In this document: in pieces, positions 6,609 to 13,669 of the stretch | Numbering within the stretch: the stretch's first letter is position 1 | Layout of the letters: each line of letters opens with the position of its first letter | From: Laribacter sp. | GTDB lineage: Bacteria > Pseudomonadota > Gammaproteobacteria > Burkholderiales > Aquaspirillaceae | Assembly: GCA_018055005.1 (NCBI GenBank) | Contig: JAGPIM010000006.1 | Location: 1-36,096, forward strand | DNA length: 36,096 nt | Reading direction: 5' to 3' | The notes under the pieces: generated by a model | The model's database searches: none | Seen by the model: only the letters and a program-made list of their open reading frames with translations | Told to the model about the DNA's origin: nothing | Made by a program: the position numbers and the translations under genes

Positions 6609-7610
6609 TCAGTCTAGCCTAGCTTCGAGCTGGGCCAGTGAAAGAGGGCGGCCGGACTGGTCGAGCAGGTCGGCCAGCGTGATCTTGCCGTCACGCCACA
6701 GCGCAGCCTTGCCGCGCCCGAGTAGGGCGTCCTGTTCGGCTTGGCTCTTGGTCTTGAGCCAGTCGCCGAAGTCCCACTCTGCCGGCACCGGCCCGTCCTT
6801 GCTGGACTGGGAGCCGTCGATATGCTCGTCGAGGGACATCAACGGCACCAGCGTCGAGCGGCACGACCAATGGACCGGCGGCAGCGCGAACGGGATGCTG
6901 TGCCCGACCGGAGTGCGGTTGTTATCCCAGCGCTTGCCGCTGCGTGCGCGGCACACCTCAGAGGTGCGGCTGTCGAGCGTCGAGACATGCATCACGCCGG
7001 CGACCAGATCGCTGTTGGCGGAATAGGTCAGCATCCGCGCGCCGTTGGCCACCGCCTGCACGCTGGTGCGGGTCAGTGCTTCGGCATTGCGGCGGCTGGT
7101 GTCGAGCAAGCCTCGCACTTGGCGCGCGATATCGCTATTGGTGCGCCCCTCGATCACGCCTTGGCGCACGAGGTTGGCAAAACCGAACTGCGCCGCGCTT
7201 TCCTGTCGCGCCCACCACTCCGCCGTCGGCGCGCCGAGTATCAGCGTGTTGTCGACCAGTGCGGTCAGCTGATCCGGGCCGGGCAGGCCGGCCAGCTTTG
7301 CGCCGATGGCGAGATTGACCGCCTTGGCAGCGAATTTCGCCTCGGTTTTCGCCAGTCCGGGCAGTCCGGTTTGCGAGTGGTCAGCCAAGCCGCTGTAGGA
7401 CTCTGACAGGATGGCATTCACATCGTCGATCAGTGCCGTCACGCGCCGCCGCTGCCAGTCGCTCAATCGCTCGAAATCCTCTTCAGCGATGCGGGCCAGC
7501 AGCTGCCGCTGTATGTCGGTCAGCACGGCGGCCACATGGCGGCGCTGTCCGGCATCGAAGCGCAGGAGGTCAATGGATCGACCGGTGAGCAGATCGAGTA
7601 GATCGTTCAT
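6609..7610 (-). CDS. Minor head protein, Mu gpF / SPP1 gp7 family
   Basis: 333 residues. The C-terminal half carries the family signature: STLDSRTSEVCRARSGKRW, then PPVHWSCRSTLVPL, with the conserved DxRT, Cys, Gly and PxHxxCR residues. The N-terminal half is helical. In SPP1 and Mu the protein binds the portal and is needed for head maturation or DNA ejection. It starts one base before the portal stop on the same strand, consistent with the standard portal-minor head pairing. Length is typical and the frame is intact. Confidence 0.85.
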   Translation of the reverse strand: MNDLLDLLTGRSIDLLRFDAGQRRHVAAVLTDIQRQLLARIAEEDFERLSDWQRRRVTALIDDVNAILSESYSGLADHSQTGLPGLAKTEAKFAAKAVNLAIGAKLAGLPGPDQLTALVDNTLILGAPTAEWWARQESAAQFGFANLVRQGVIEGRTNSDIARQVRGLLDTSRRNAEALTRTSVQAVANGARMLTYSANSDLVAGVMHVSTLDSRTSEVCRARSGKRWDNNRTPVGHSIPFALPPVHWSCRSTLVPLMSLDEHIDGSQSSKDGPVPAEWDFGDWLKTKSQAEQDALLGRGKAALWRDGKITLADLLDQSGRPLSLAQLEARLD

Positions 7611-7611
7611 G

Positions 7612-8967
7612 TCACATCACCGGCAACTGGTCACCGATGCGGGCCTGCTCGGTCTCCCAGTCCACATCGTCCAGCGCCACGCCCAGCAGCGTCAGGCGCT
7701 CATAGGCCGACTGTTTGGAGAGCAGGCCGGCGGCCACCGCCTTGTAGATGTCGTCCGGCTTGATGCTGCCATTCAGCTTGATGCTGCCATTCAGCGCCGC
7801 GCCATTGAGGTCAGCGCCGATGCGAACCGATCCGCCTTCACCTGCACCGATCCAGTTGGCCATCAGTTGCAGTACCTGATCTAGCGCATCCTCCAGTTCT
7901 TCTGCCATCGCTGCTAGACGGCTTATTTCACGCGCCTTTTCGTCACCAGCCTGAATGTCTGACATCGATAGTACTGAGCGGGTAAGTAACTTGGCGCCGG
8001 CTATCTTCATCTGATCTTCCATGGCAGTTAGCGCATCCTGCCCAACTGCCACGCTCTCTGCGCTACCCTGTACTACCTTGATTTCTGCATCCTGTGGCAG
8101 CGGAATGATGCTGTCGGCAGCAGCGGTAAGCTTGGTGTCGCTTTCCAGACCTGAAGCGTAAATCATGCGTACACGGGCGAAGCGTACGCTCTTGTCCTGA
8201 TCTGATTGTGACTGCCAGTGCTTGACGTTCAGGTACGCCAGTTCCATGAGCGGCGGTGATCCGAGCATCTGGATGGTACGGTTGGTGTAAACCGGGATTA
8301 CCGGAACGACTTCGAGCGAGGTGATGACCTCGTCAAACAGCGTCCAGCTACCACGCTTGTCGATTCTGAATATTCTTTGCCTGCGAGGCTCAATCACGCG
8401 AACCTGCTCGACAGATTTCGTACCGAATTCACCATCATCTTCTACCACGCTCTCGATGTAGCGAAACTGTACCAGGCGCTGGCGGTACAGTTTCCAGCCG
8501 AGCACATGCCGAGGCCGGATATGGACGCAGTACGGACGTGCCCCGGCTGACAACATATCGGCGCCAGTCTGAGCGTCACCTACGCGGCTGTAGTCCACCA
8601 GCACATAGCTGACGCCGTAATCAAGTGCGGCCTCAAAAACATCACGGGCGAACACATGCAGGTTGCGCCCTTCGCGGTCGATGTCAGCAAACAGTTTGCG
8701 TATTGCGTCAGGCACGTCCTGTCCCAGCTGAAGCGGCTTGGCAAAAACGCGCCCAGCCATCTGCTGCACCGTTTCTGCGTAGGCTGGCAGCAGCGTTGCT
8801 GCTTTCAGGCGATTGGCATAGCTGTCTTCATCTTCGTGCGGAAAGGCAGGAAGGTAGCTCTTTCCTGCATCGCGCATTGATCTGGTACCGCCCTTCAGCG
8901 CATCGACCAATGACCAGTGATCAATCATCGCCGCCAACTCAGGAATACGGGTGGAAACATCAGTCAT
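7612..8967 (-). CDS. Portal protein (DUF4055 family)
   Basis: About 451 residues from MTDVSTRIPELAAMIDHW. Features of the DUF4055 portals are the KSYLPAFPHEDEDSYANRLKAATLLPAYAETV opening, the YCVHIRPRHVLGWK strand, VPVIPVYTNR, and the long C-terminal helix (EKAREISRLAAMAEELEDALDQVLQLMANW). An ATG twelve bases upstream lies closer to the terminator hairpin; GGAATCAGCG before the chosen ATG is the better site. The portal is the dodecameric DNA entry vertex and terminase docking site. A perfect 18-bp tandem duplication adds LNGSIK twice near residue 400. Confidence 0.85.
   Translation of the reverse strand: MTDVSTRIPELAAMIDHWSLVDALKGGTRSMRDAGKSYLPAFPHEDEDSYANRLKAATLLPAYAETVQQMAGRVFAKPLQLGQDVPDAIRKLFADIDREGRNLHVFARDVFEAALDYGVSYVLVDYSRVGDAQTGADMLSAGARPYCVHIRPRHVLGWKLYRQRLVQFRYIESVVEDDGEFGTKSVEQVRVIEPRRQRIFRIDKRGSWTLFDEVITSLEVVPVIPVYTNRTIQMLGSPPLMELAYLNVKHWQSQSDQDKSVRFARVRMIYASGLESDTKLTAAADSIIPLPQDAEIKVVQGSAESVAVGQDALTAMEDQMKIAGAKLLTRSVLSMSDIQAGDEKAREISRLAAMAEELEDALDQVLQLMANWIGAGEGGSVRIGADLNGAALNGSIKLNGSIKPDDIYKAVAAGLLSKQSAYERLTLLGVALDDVDWETEQARIGDQLPVM
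7759..7794 (-). repeat. Perfect 18-bp tandem duplication in the portal gene
   Basis: CTTGATGCTGCCATTCAG occurs twice back to back on the plus strand, encoding LNGSIK-LNGSIK on the minus strand without shifting the frame. A third, shorter AALNG follows. It looks like a recent slippage event in a surface loop. Confidence 0.9.
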
Positions 8968-8985
8968 CGCTGATTCCATACATGA

Positions 8986-9006
8986 GAAATCCCGCCAAGA
9001 GCGGGT
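8986..9006 (-). terminator. Hairpin between terL and portal
   Basis: Minus strand ACCCGC-TCTT-GGCGGG then ATTTCTC, ending about 20 bases before the portal start. The T tail is interrupted, so termination would be partial. Confidence 0.5.
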
Positions 9007-9039
9007 GGTTTAATGGGATAAATAGTGCTGATTTGAACG

Positions 9040-10314
9040 TTAAATCCGCAATGGATGTTGCGATGCGGAACGCTTTTTTATCGGAAATAGCCGAACGATT
9101 GGGTATGTTCCTGCATCGTTCACATGATCGACACCGCTGGATTTGTCTGGCTCTCCGTTTTTGTCGTAGGCCTGTTTCTCAAGACCCTCGGTAAACTTTG
9201 GGCAGTTGCGGGGATTGACCTTCATCCGTCGCACGCCATCTCCGTTCAGCAGCATGGCGTTTGTTGCCAGTACGCGGTCCTTCACAGCCGGGTTCGCGCC
9301 TGTCACATGGATGGTGAATCCTGCCTACTTCAAGATGCTGATGTCAGACTCAGATGCCGACTTGCTGCTGGTGTTTTTACCGCTTGCGTCCGGGTAAATC
9401 GTGATGGCGTGGCCTTTTACCTTGAATCGCTCGGTGAGCATGCGCGCCATTTCTGGTGTGTCACGAACATCGGTAAGTTCCGCCACTGCGTGTGGAAAAC
9501 CGTCGCGAATCACGTAGATTACCGCCGCCATTTTCAGGACGTTGAAGTCCATGCCGACATGCAATGCATCGCCTGGGCGGATTTCTTCATCTGAGTGGTT
9601 CAACTTGCGATCAAAGCACACATAGACCGTTCCGCTGACAAGGTTGCAGAAAATGCCGTTCAGATATGCCTTGATCAGCTGCGGCGGATAGCTGGCCAGC
9701 AGTGATGGGATATAGTCCGCCGGGAGATTCAGTTCATTGTCGTAGGTGGATGCTTGGATTAGCCCGTAGAGCGCTTTCAATTCCGGCTTTTCGGCAACCG
9801 TCTTCACAAACTGCTCGTAGACGAACTTGAACCCTTCCGGTGTTGTTGTTACATCCACACCATTGCGAAGACCATCAGCCGAGTAGCGCATCCGGGCGAT
9901 GATCTTGCGCCATGCATGCTTGCCCTTATCGGTTTTCATCACATCCAGCTCGTCGCACAGCGCCTTGCCAATCTTGAAACCGATGATGGTTTCAGGCTTC
10001 TCCATGGACCTGCAGATGATGGTTCCGCGCGACTTCATTCCCTCAAAGACATGCACTTCCTTGTTGGACTCGTTGATCTTGACCTTCAAGCCCCAGTCAG
10101 ACGCCACCTCTTCAATGGTCGGGTAGAAAATGTCTCGAATCTGAGGGTAGGTAGGGGCGAAGTAACCGGCATTGATTCTGGGGAACTCCCAGAAATGCTG
10201 CATCAGCCCACCACAGCCCACCCACGTCTTGCCAGAGCCAAAGCCGGCAACGTATGCGCGGAATTTGTTTGGTAGGGAAATAAACTGCGACTGGGGCACG
10301 TTAAGACTCGGCAT
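9040..10314 (-). pseudogene. Terminase large subunit with an in-frame amber codon
   Basis: The full frame is 424 codons long but carries TAG at 9325-9327 (codon 330); the codons on either side continue the family sequence in the same frame (SDISILK-stop-AGFTIHVTGANPAVKDR). A CAG (Gln) to TAG change would explain it. The ATPase has Walker A GFGSGKT (residues 24-30) and Walker B LCDELD (Asp121/Glu122). The nuclease domain has Asp256 (HVGMDFN) and Asp309 (YPDASGKN). The distal part after the stop carries the last nuclease motif (GVDHVNDAG), so the truncated protein would lack a catalytic carboxylate. A GTG at 9306 could only restart an inactive tail piece. Unless suppressed, packaging is lost. 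Confidence 0.85.
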
Positions 10315-11110
10315 CGCTGTCGTGCTTTCTTGCGTCCTTCACTTCGACCACAATCATGGTCGGAGTCGGTGGTTCATCGTCCGGGTTTTCCAGATCCTTG
10401 GCAGACTTGATAATTTCCAGGCGCTTCGCTTCCAGATCCATGGAATGCCGCTCGGCATCGTGCTTGAGCTTTTGTCTCAGGACTGCCTTCTCGTCTTCAG
10501 ACGAGTACAGGCCGAGTATCTTCGTCACTTGTTCCAGTGCCCTGTCAGGATCGCCGATAAGCGCCTTCAGTCCGTATTTGCCTTGGTGGACACCACGATA
10601 CATCTGGCGGGCGGCCCCCTTAAGGCGGCGGGTGTCATGGACGTGGACTTTCCCGCGGCCATCTCCAGCACACTCAGGGCATTCAGGGTTTGGCCCGCGG
10701 GTAGCGATGAATCCGAATCCGCCATGGCAATCTGGCGCTTTCTCACCGGCATCATCAGCCTCACGCTTGGCCTGCTCATACTCGCCAGGCGTCCACTGGT
10801 ATGCGTGGCCATCGCCCCAGCAATACCGACAGTTGTCTCGTCGATACTCAACAACCTCGTTTACATCCACGTTCGCCCGCGCCCACCACAGGGCAAGCAC
10901 CTTTTCCGGGGTGATTTCCGAGCCAGAGGAAAGCTCTTTGCGCCGGCGAGCGATCTCTTTCTGAATTGAAGTTTTTTGAAGTAGCTGATAACCAACCTGG
11001 CCTGCCGTTTTTTGGCTATAGCCAGCCAGGATTGCTGCCTGTTTGGCATTCAGCGCAGCCTCGCCGAGGTATTTCTCAACGAATCGCTTTTGCTTCTCTG
11101 TCAGCGCCAT
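10301..11110 (-). CDS. Terminase small subunit with DnaJ-like zinc motifs
   Basis: 269 residues, MALTEKQKRFVEKYLGEAAL onward. The opening and AAILAGYSQKTAGQVGYQLLQK are the helix-turn-helix of the Terminase_2 family, which recognises the packaging site. It is longer than the usual 150-180 residues because of an insert with CxxCxGxG-type knuckles (CRYCWGDG near residue 93 and CPECAGDGRGK near 145) plus a DCHGG, as in DnaJ zinc fingers. The C-terminal third is a charged helix. It overlaps terL by 14 bases, the usual terS-terL coupling. Confidence 0.85.
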   Translation of the reverse strand: MALTEKQKRFVEKYLGEAALNAKQAAILAGYSQKTAGQVGYQLLQKTSIQKEIARRRKELSSGSEITPEKVLALWWARANVDVNEVVEYRRDNCRYCWGDGHAYQWTPGEYEQAKREADDAGEKAPDCHGGFGFIATRGPNPECPECAGDGRGKVHVHDTRRLKGAARQMYRGVHQGKYGLKALIGDPDRALEQVTKILGLYSSEDEKAVLRQKLKHDAERHSMDLEAKRLEIIKSAKDLENPDDEPPTPTMIVVEVKDARKHDSDAES

Positions 11111-11164
11111 GAGGCATCTCGCCTCCCTGGGCGTGAGTGTGTGATTGTTCTGAGCGAATGCGGA

Positions 11165-11365
11165 CTATGCGGAGTAGGCCAGATAACTTGAGTTTTCTGC
11201 CCCGTGCCCGGCGCCGATCAGCGCCTTGCGCGACATCTCTACCTTTCCGGTATCACCGAGATACGAGAGCAGTACGGTATGCCGGCGCAGCTCGACGACC
11301 ACGGCAGCGCGGCCACTTGGCAGGACGATGTGCTGGCCGGGCCGCAGATTAAGTGATTCGAGCAT
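11165..11365 (-). CDS. Small hypothetical protein at the head of the late operon
   Basis: 66 residues, MLESLNLRPGQHIVLPSGRAAVV, with GGAG five bases before the ATG. It is beta-rich (HIVLPSGRAAVVVELRRHTVLLSYLGDTGKVEMS) like small SH3/KOW-type barrels, but no family is recognised with confidence. It lies just upstream of terS on the same strand and downstream of a terminator-like hairpin. An earlier in-frame start would overlap that hairpin and lacks a ribosome site. Function unknown. Confidence 0.6.
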   Translation of the reverse strand: MLESLNLRPGQHIVLPSGRAAVVVELRRHTVLLSYLGDTGKVEMSRKALIGAGHGAENSSYLAYSA

Positions 11366-11382
11366 GGCAACTCCATAAACGA

Positions 11383-11405
11383 CAAAACCCGGCATGGAGC
11401 CGGGT
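11383..11405 (-). terminator. Hairpin upstream of the 66-residue gene
   Basis: Minus strand ACCCGGC-TCCAT-GCCGGGT then TTTGTCG. It separates the late operon from the divergently oriented hic operon and would stop minus-strand transcripts arriving from further right. Confidence 0.6.
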
Positions 11406-11420
11406 AATGTTTGGTGAAAA

Positions 11421-11474
11421 GTAATCAAAAAATATTACATTTATCTTGATCTAGTAATCAATTTTGATTACAAT
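11421..11474 (+). promoter_or_regulatory. hic promoter with palindromic operator in the spacer
   Basis: A sigma70-type promoter is visible: TTGATC (11446-11451), 17-bp spacer, TACAAT (11469-11474). The spacer carries GTAATCAA-TT-TTGATTAC (11454-11471), an 8-bp inverted repeat overlapping the -10. A further half-site GTAATCAA lies at 11421-11428. HicB antitoxins with a C-terminal DNA-binding domain usually repress their own operon, so this is the likely HicB operator. Confidence 0.7.
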
Positions 11475-11505
11475 ATCTTCATGGTCAACAGATAAAGGAG
11501 GTGCG

Positions 11506-11682
11506 GTGAAGCAGGCTGAGTTTGTCAGGTGGCTACTGACGCAAGGGGTAGAAATCAGGAATGGAACCAAACACCTGAAACTCTACTGCAACGGCGAACA
11601 GACCATCCTGCCAAGGCACCCGTCCAGTGAACTGAAGCAACCACTGGTAGATGGGGTAAAAAAGAAACTCAAACTGAAGTGA
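11506..11682 (+). CDS. hicA: HicA mRNA interferase toxin
   Basis: 58 residues. The GTG at 11506 follows AGGAGG at normal spacing; starting here gives MKQAEFVRWLLTQGVEIRNG, which matches the start of E. coli HicA (MKQSEFRRWL). The catalytic His of the dsRBD-like fold is in GTKHLKL (His23), followed by PRHPSSELKQPL, the family's second conserved block. HicA cleaves mRNA when free of its antitoxin. It is followed by hicB after 55 bases that contain a strong hairpin. The key residues are present, so it is probably active. Confidence 0.9.
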   Translation: MKQAEFVRWLLTQGVEIRNGTKHLKLYCNGEQTILPRHPSSELKQPLVDGVKKKLKLK

Positions 11683-11684
11683 AA

Positions 11685-11708
11685 GGCCGGCCCCGGAAGG
11701 GGCTGGCC
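11685..11708 (+). other. GC-rich hairpin between hicA and hicB
   Basis: A 10-bp stem GGCCGGCCCC/GGGGCTGGCC with a GGAA loop begins three bases after the hicA stop. There is no T-run after it, so it is not a standard terminator. It could stabilise the upstream or downstream mRNA piece and set the toxin to antitoxin ratio; that is inference. Confidence 0.6.
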
Positions 11709-11737
11709 CAAGCCGCACCTCCACAGGAGTCATACAC

Positions 11738-12187
11738 ATGCGTTATCCAGCACGATTCGATCTTGCCCCGGAAGGCGGTTTTGTTGTCACGTTCCGAGAC
11801 ATCCCGGAAGCCATCACTCAGGGCGACACCGAGGATGAAGCGGAAGAAATGGCGGCAGATGCCCTGCTTACCGCTATGGAGTTTTATTTTGAAGACCGGC
11901 GGTCAGTGCCCATGCCATCCGATATTGAGCCTGGAGAACGGCTTGTTGCCCTTCCGGCTAGTGCATCAGCAAAGCTGTTACTGCTGAATGAAGTGGTGGA
12001 ACAGGGCATCAGCAATGCCGAGCTGGCCCGCCGTATGGGGATGACACGTCAGGAGGTTGGTCGCGTTCTTGACCTGTCCCATACGACAAAAATTGATGCC
12101 GTTTCACAGGCTCTTGCCACACTAGGAAAACGACTGGAAATATCAGTTGAGCCTATCGACGGCTCGACCATCATGAACTGTAATTAG
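11738..12187 (+). CDS. hicB: HicB antitoxin with C-terminal HTH
   Basis: 149 residues from MRYPARFDLAPEGGFVVTFR, preceded by CAGGAG. The N-terminal partial RNase-H-like domain carries VTFRDIPEAITQGDTEDEAEEMA and ALLTAMEFYFEDRR, nearly the E. coli K-12 HicB pattern. The C-terminal HTH reads NAELARRMGMTRQEVGRVLDLSHTTKIDAV. HicB binds HicA and represses the operon, and the palindrome in the hicA promoter is its probable site. The pair lies opposite to the late genes, as prophage cargo often does. About 12 extra residues follow the usual C-terminus. Confidence 0.9.
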   Translation: MRYPARFDLAPEGGFVVTFRDIPEAITQGDTEDEAEEMAADALLTAMEFYFEDRRSVPMPSDIEPGERLVALPASASAKLLLLNEVVEQGISNAELARRMGMTRQEVGRVLDLSHTTKIDAVSQALATLGKRLEISVEPIDGSTIMNCN

Positions 12188-12209
12188 CTCGCCATACAGG
12201 AGCCGCACC

Positions 12210-12629
12210 ATGCGCTTTCCTCTCGCTATCCATAAAGACCATGATTCCGTCTACGGCGTAACCGTTCCCGATGTCCCGGGGTGCTTCTCTTGCGGGGACA
12301 CCCTGGACGAAGCCATCACCAACGCAGAGCAGGCCATTGCTGGTCATATCGAAACCTTGCTGTCCCTCGAGGAGAAAGTCAGCTTTACCGCCAAGTCCAT
12401 CGAGGAGCATCAGGCCAATCCTGATTTCACCGGGGCAACGTGGGCGCTGGCCTATGTCGATATGTCCAGGCTCGACAGCAAGCCCGAGCGGATCAACGTC
12501 AGCATCCCGCGCTTTGTCCTGACCCGCATCGACCAGCATGTGGCCAACCGTCACGAAACCCGCAGCGGATTTTTGGCACGGGCTGCGCTTGAGCTGCTCT
12601 CGCATGAGCCTGATGCAATGGCCGGCTGA
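12210..12629 (+). CDS. Second HicB-family antitoxin, RHH type, without its own HicA
   Basis: 139 residues, MRFPLAIHKDHDSVYGVTVP, with CAGGAG before the ATG and only 22 bases after hicB. The N-terminal domain has DVPGCFSCGDTLDEAITNAEQAIAGHIETL, the HicB fold. The C-terminus (ERINVSIPRFVLTRIDQHVANRHETRSGFLARAALELL) is a ribbon-helix-helix of the MetJ/Arc kind. No second hicA lies up- or downstream. It may have lost its toxin, may neutralise HicA of superinfecting elements, or may co-regulate this operon. Confidence 0.85.
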   Translation: MRFPLAIHKDHDSVYGVTVPDVPGCFSCGDTLDEAITNAEQAIAGHIETLLSLEEKVSFTAKSIEEHQANPDFTGATWALAYVDMSRLDSKPERINVSIPRFVLTRIDQHVANRHETRSGFLARAALELLSHEPDAMAG

Positions 12630-12651
12630 AAAGTGTGGGTGGCTCCAGAAA

Positions 12652-12677
12652 CAAGAAACCCGGCTCAGGGCCGGGTC
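12652..12677 (-). terminator. Terminator after the first BRO gene
   Basis: Minus strand ACCCGGC-CCTGA-GCCGGGT then TTCTTGTTTC, beginning at the stop of the BRO gene. It separates that gene from the convergent hic operon. Confidence 0.65.
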
Positions 12678-13185
12678 AGGAGAGAGGCAGGGAAGGCTGT
12701 ATTCGTTCCGCAACCTGCATGACGTGCTGCGTCAAAACAGGCTTTCGCTGCTTGTGGTCGTTCAGCCCTCGTCCGCACAGGCTGGCAAAGCGCTGCTGGT
12801 CGTCCAGTTCGGCCTTGGCCTCGTACCACTCCGCCATCAGCGAGCGATTGGCCTTGTCCTGTGTCTCGATACGTTCGAGCTGATCCAGTACCCAGCGGCG
12901 GAATGCTTGCCCCTTGGCCGTGCGGGCGAACATGCCCAGCAGATGGGCTCCACGCAGGCTGAACAGGCGCATTTCTATCGGAGGAACTCCATACCCCAAA
13001 CTGAGGCACCGAATTTCAGTCGTCATGGATGCAGTAAATTCTGCCGCATGGCGTGCGTAGATTTGTCCGATCTTGTTCGTACGGGCATATCCAAGTGCAC
13101 GCGCAATATCTGCCGACTTCAGCCATAGCCGGCCTTCATGCTCGATCAGTTGCAGAGGCTGGTTCTCAAACGTCAGTTTGTTCAT
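12676..13185 (-). CDS. BRO-N family protein (phage antirepressor-like), copy 1
   Basis: 169 residues from MNKLTFENQPLQLIEHEGRL, followed by WLKSADIARALGYARTNKIGQIYARHAAEF, the Bro-N domain core (LxxxDIARALGY). The middle has MRLFSLRGAHLLGMFARTAKGQAFRRWVLDQLE, the second Bro-N block. The C-terminal part is helical and unrelated to that of the other two copies here. Bro-N proteins bind DNA, and prophage members often act as antirepressors. The start at 13185 is chosen because a 42-residue upward extension would translate the two terminator hairpins. The ribosome site is weak (GTGAG). Confidence 0.8.
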   Translation of the reverse strand: MNKLTFENQPLQLIEHEGRLWLKSADIARALGYARTNKIGQIYARHAAEFTASMTTEIRCLSLGYGVPPIEMRLFSLRGAHLLGMFARTAKGQAFRRWVLDQLERIETQDKANRSLMAEWYEAKAELDDQQRFASLCGRGLNDHKQRKPVLTQHVMQVAERIQPSLPLS

Positions 13186-13220
13186 GGTCAATCTCACAAG
13201 GTAATAGGCCATGCGGCCAA

Positions 13221-13285
13221 CAAAAAAGCCCCACGGCACGAACCGTGAGGCCAGAAAAGCAAAAACCCCGCTTAATGGCGGGGCT
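13221..13285 (-). terminator. Two strong terminators upstream of BRO copy 1
   Basis: Minus strand CCCCGCC-ATTA-AGCGGGG then TTTTTG (13261-13283), followed by GCCTCACGGTT-CG-TGCCGTGGGGC then TTTTTTG (13222-13251). Both stems are GC-rich with clean T tails. BRO copy 1 therefore needs either a promoter between here and 13185 or an antiterminated transcript. Confidence 0.7.
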
Positions 13286-13512
13286 GTCGGGTGTCTTGTC
13301 ATGGCGGACACAACTCGACCACCACGGCGTCAATATACCAGATTCACATGGTTATTAGGAATTATTGGGTCGGTGTTTATATATAAAAAAGACTTGTTTT
13401 GCTGCTATCCATGGCCTAGCGGCATGGCGGATTTCGGCCCGGATGGCCGGCGTGGTGTGAGCCTGCCGGTGAAGTCTGACGATCGTCGGGATTCAGTCTA
13501 TAGCGTTTGTAG

Positions 13513-13587
13513 ACCCTTGCCCGAACCCTCTCGGGCAAGGGTCAGTTTCCAGATGCGTTTGCTCAGATGATTGTACGGGATGCGACA
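13513..13587. repeat. Hairpin plus left copy of a 55-bp direct repeat
   Basis: A 12-bp stem ACCCTTGCCCGA/TCGGGCAAGGGT spans 13513-13542. The right arm begins a 55-base element (13533-13587) that recurs in the same orientation at 16316-16370 with 46 identical positions by eye. The rest of the 13286-13669 gap holds an AT-rich TTTATATATAA stretch near 13374 that could contain a promoter. No gene is seen in it. Confidence 0.75.
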
Positions 13588-13669
13588 ATTAGGTTTTTAT
13601 CGAAAACTGGCGAAATTAATACAATAACAAAAGACCGAAAAAGGCACTGGGTGGTTTGACGCCGGCAGC

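Noticed and set aside
9040-9306. Separate small gene starting with GTG at 9306
   Set aside because: It is the in-frame continuation of terL after the amber codon, with terminase nuclease residues, not an independent gene.
12676-13311. Membrane-targeted form of BRO copy 1 starting at 13311
   Set aside because: The apparent hydrophobic N-terminus is the translation of two terminator hairpins; the Bro-N start at 13185 is the sensible one.
13470-13590. CRISPR-like or tRNA-like structure around the GC hairpin at 13513
   Set aside because: There is one stem and one distant direct copy, no regular spacers, and no cloverleaf or T-loop pattern.
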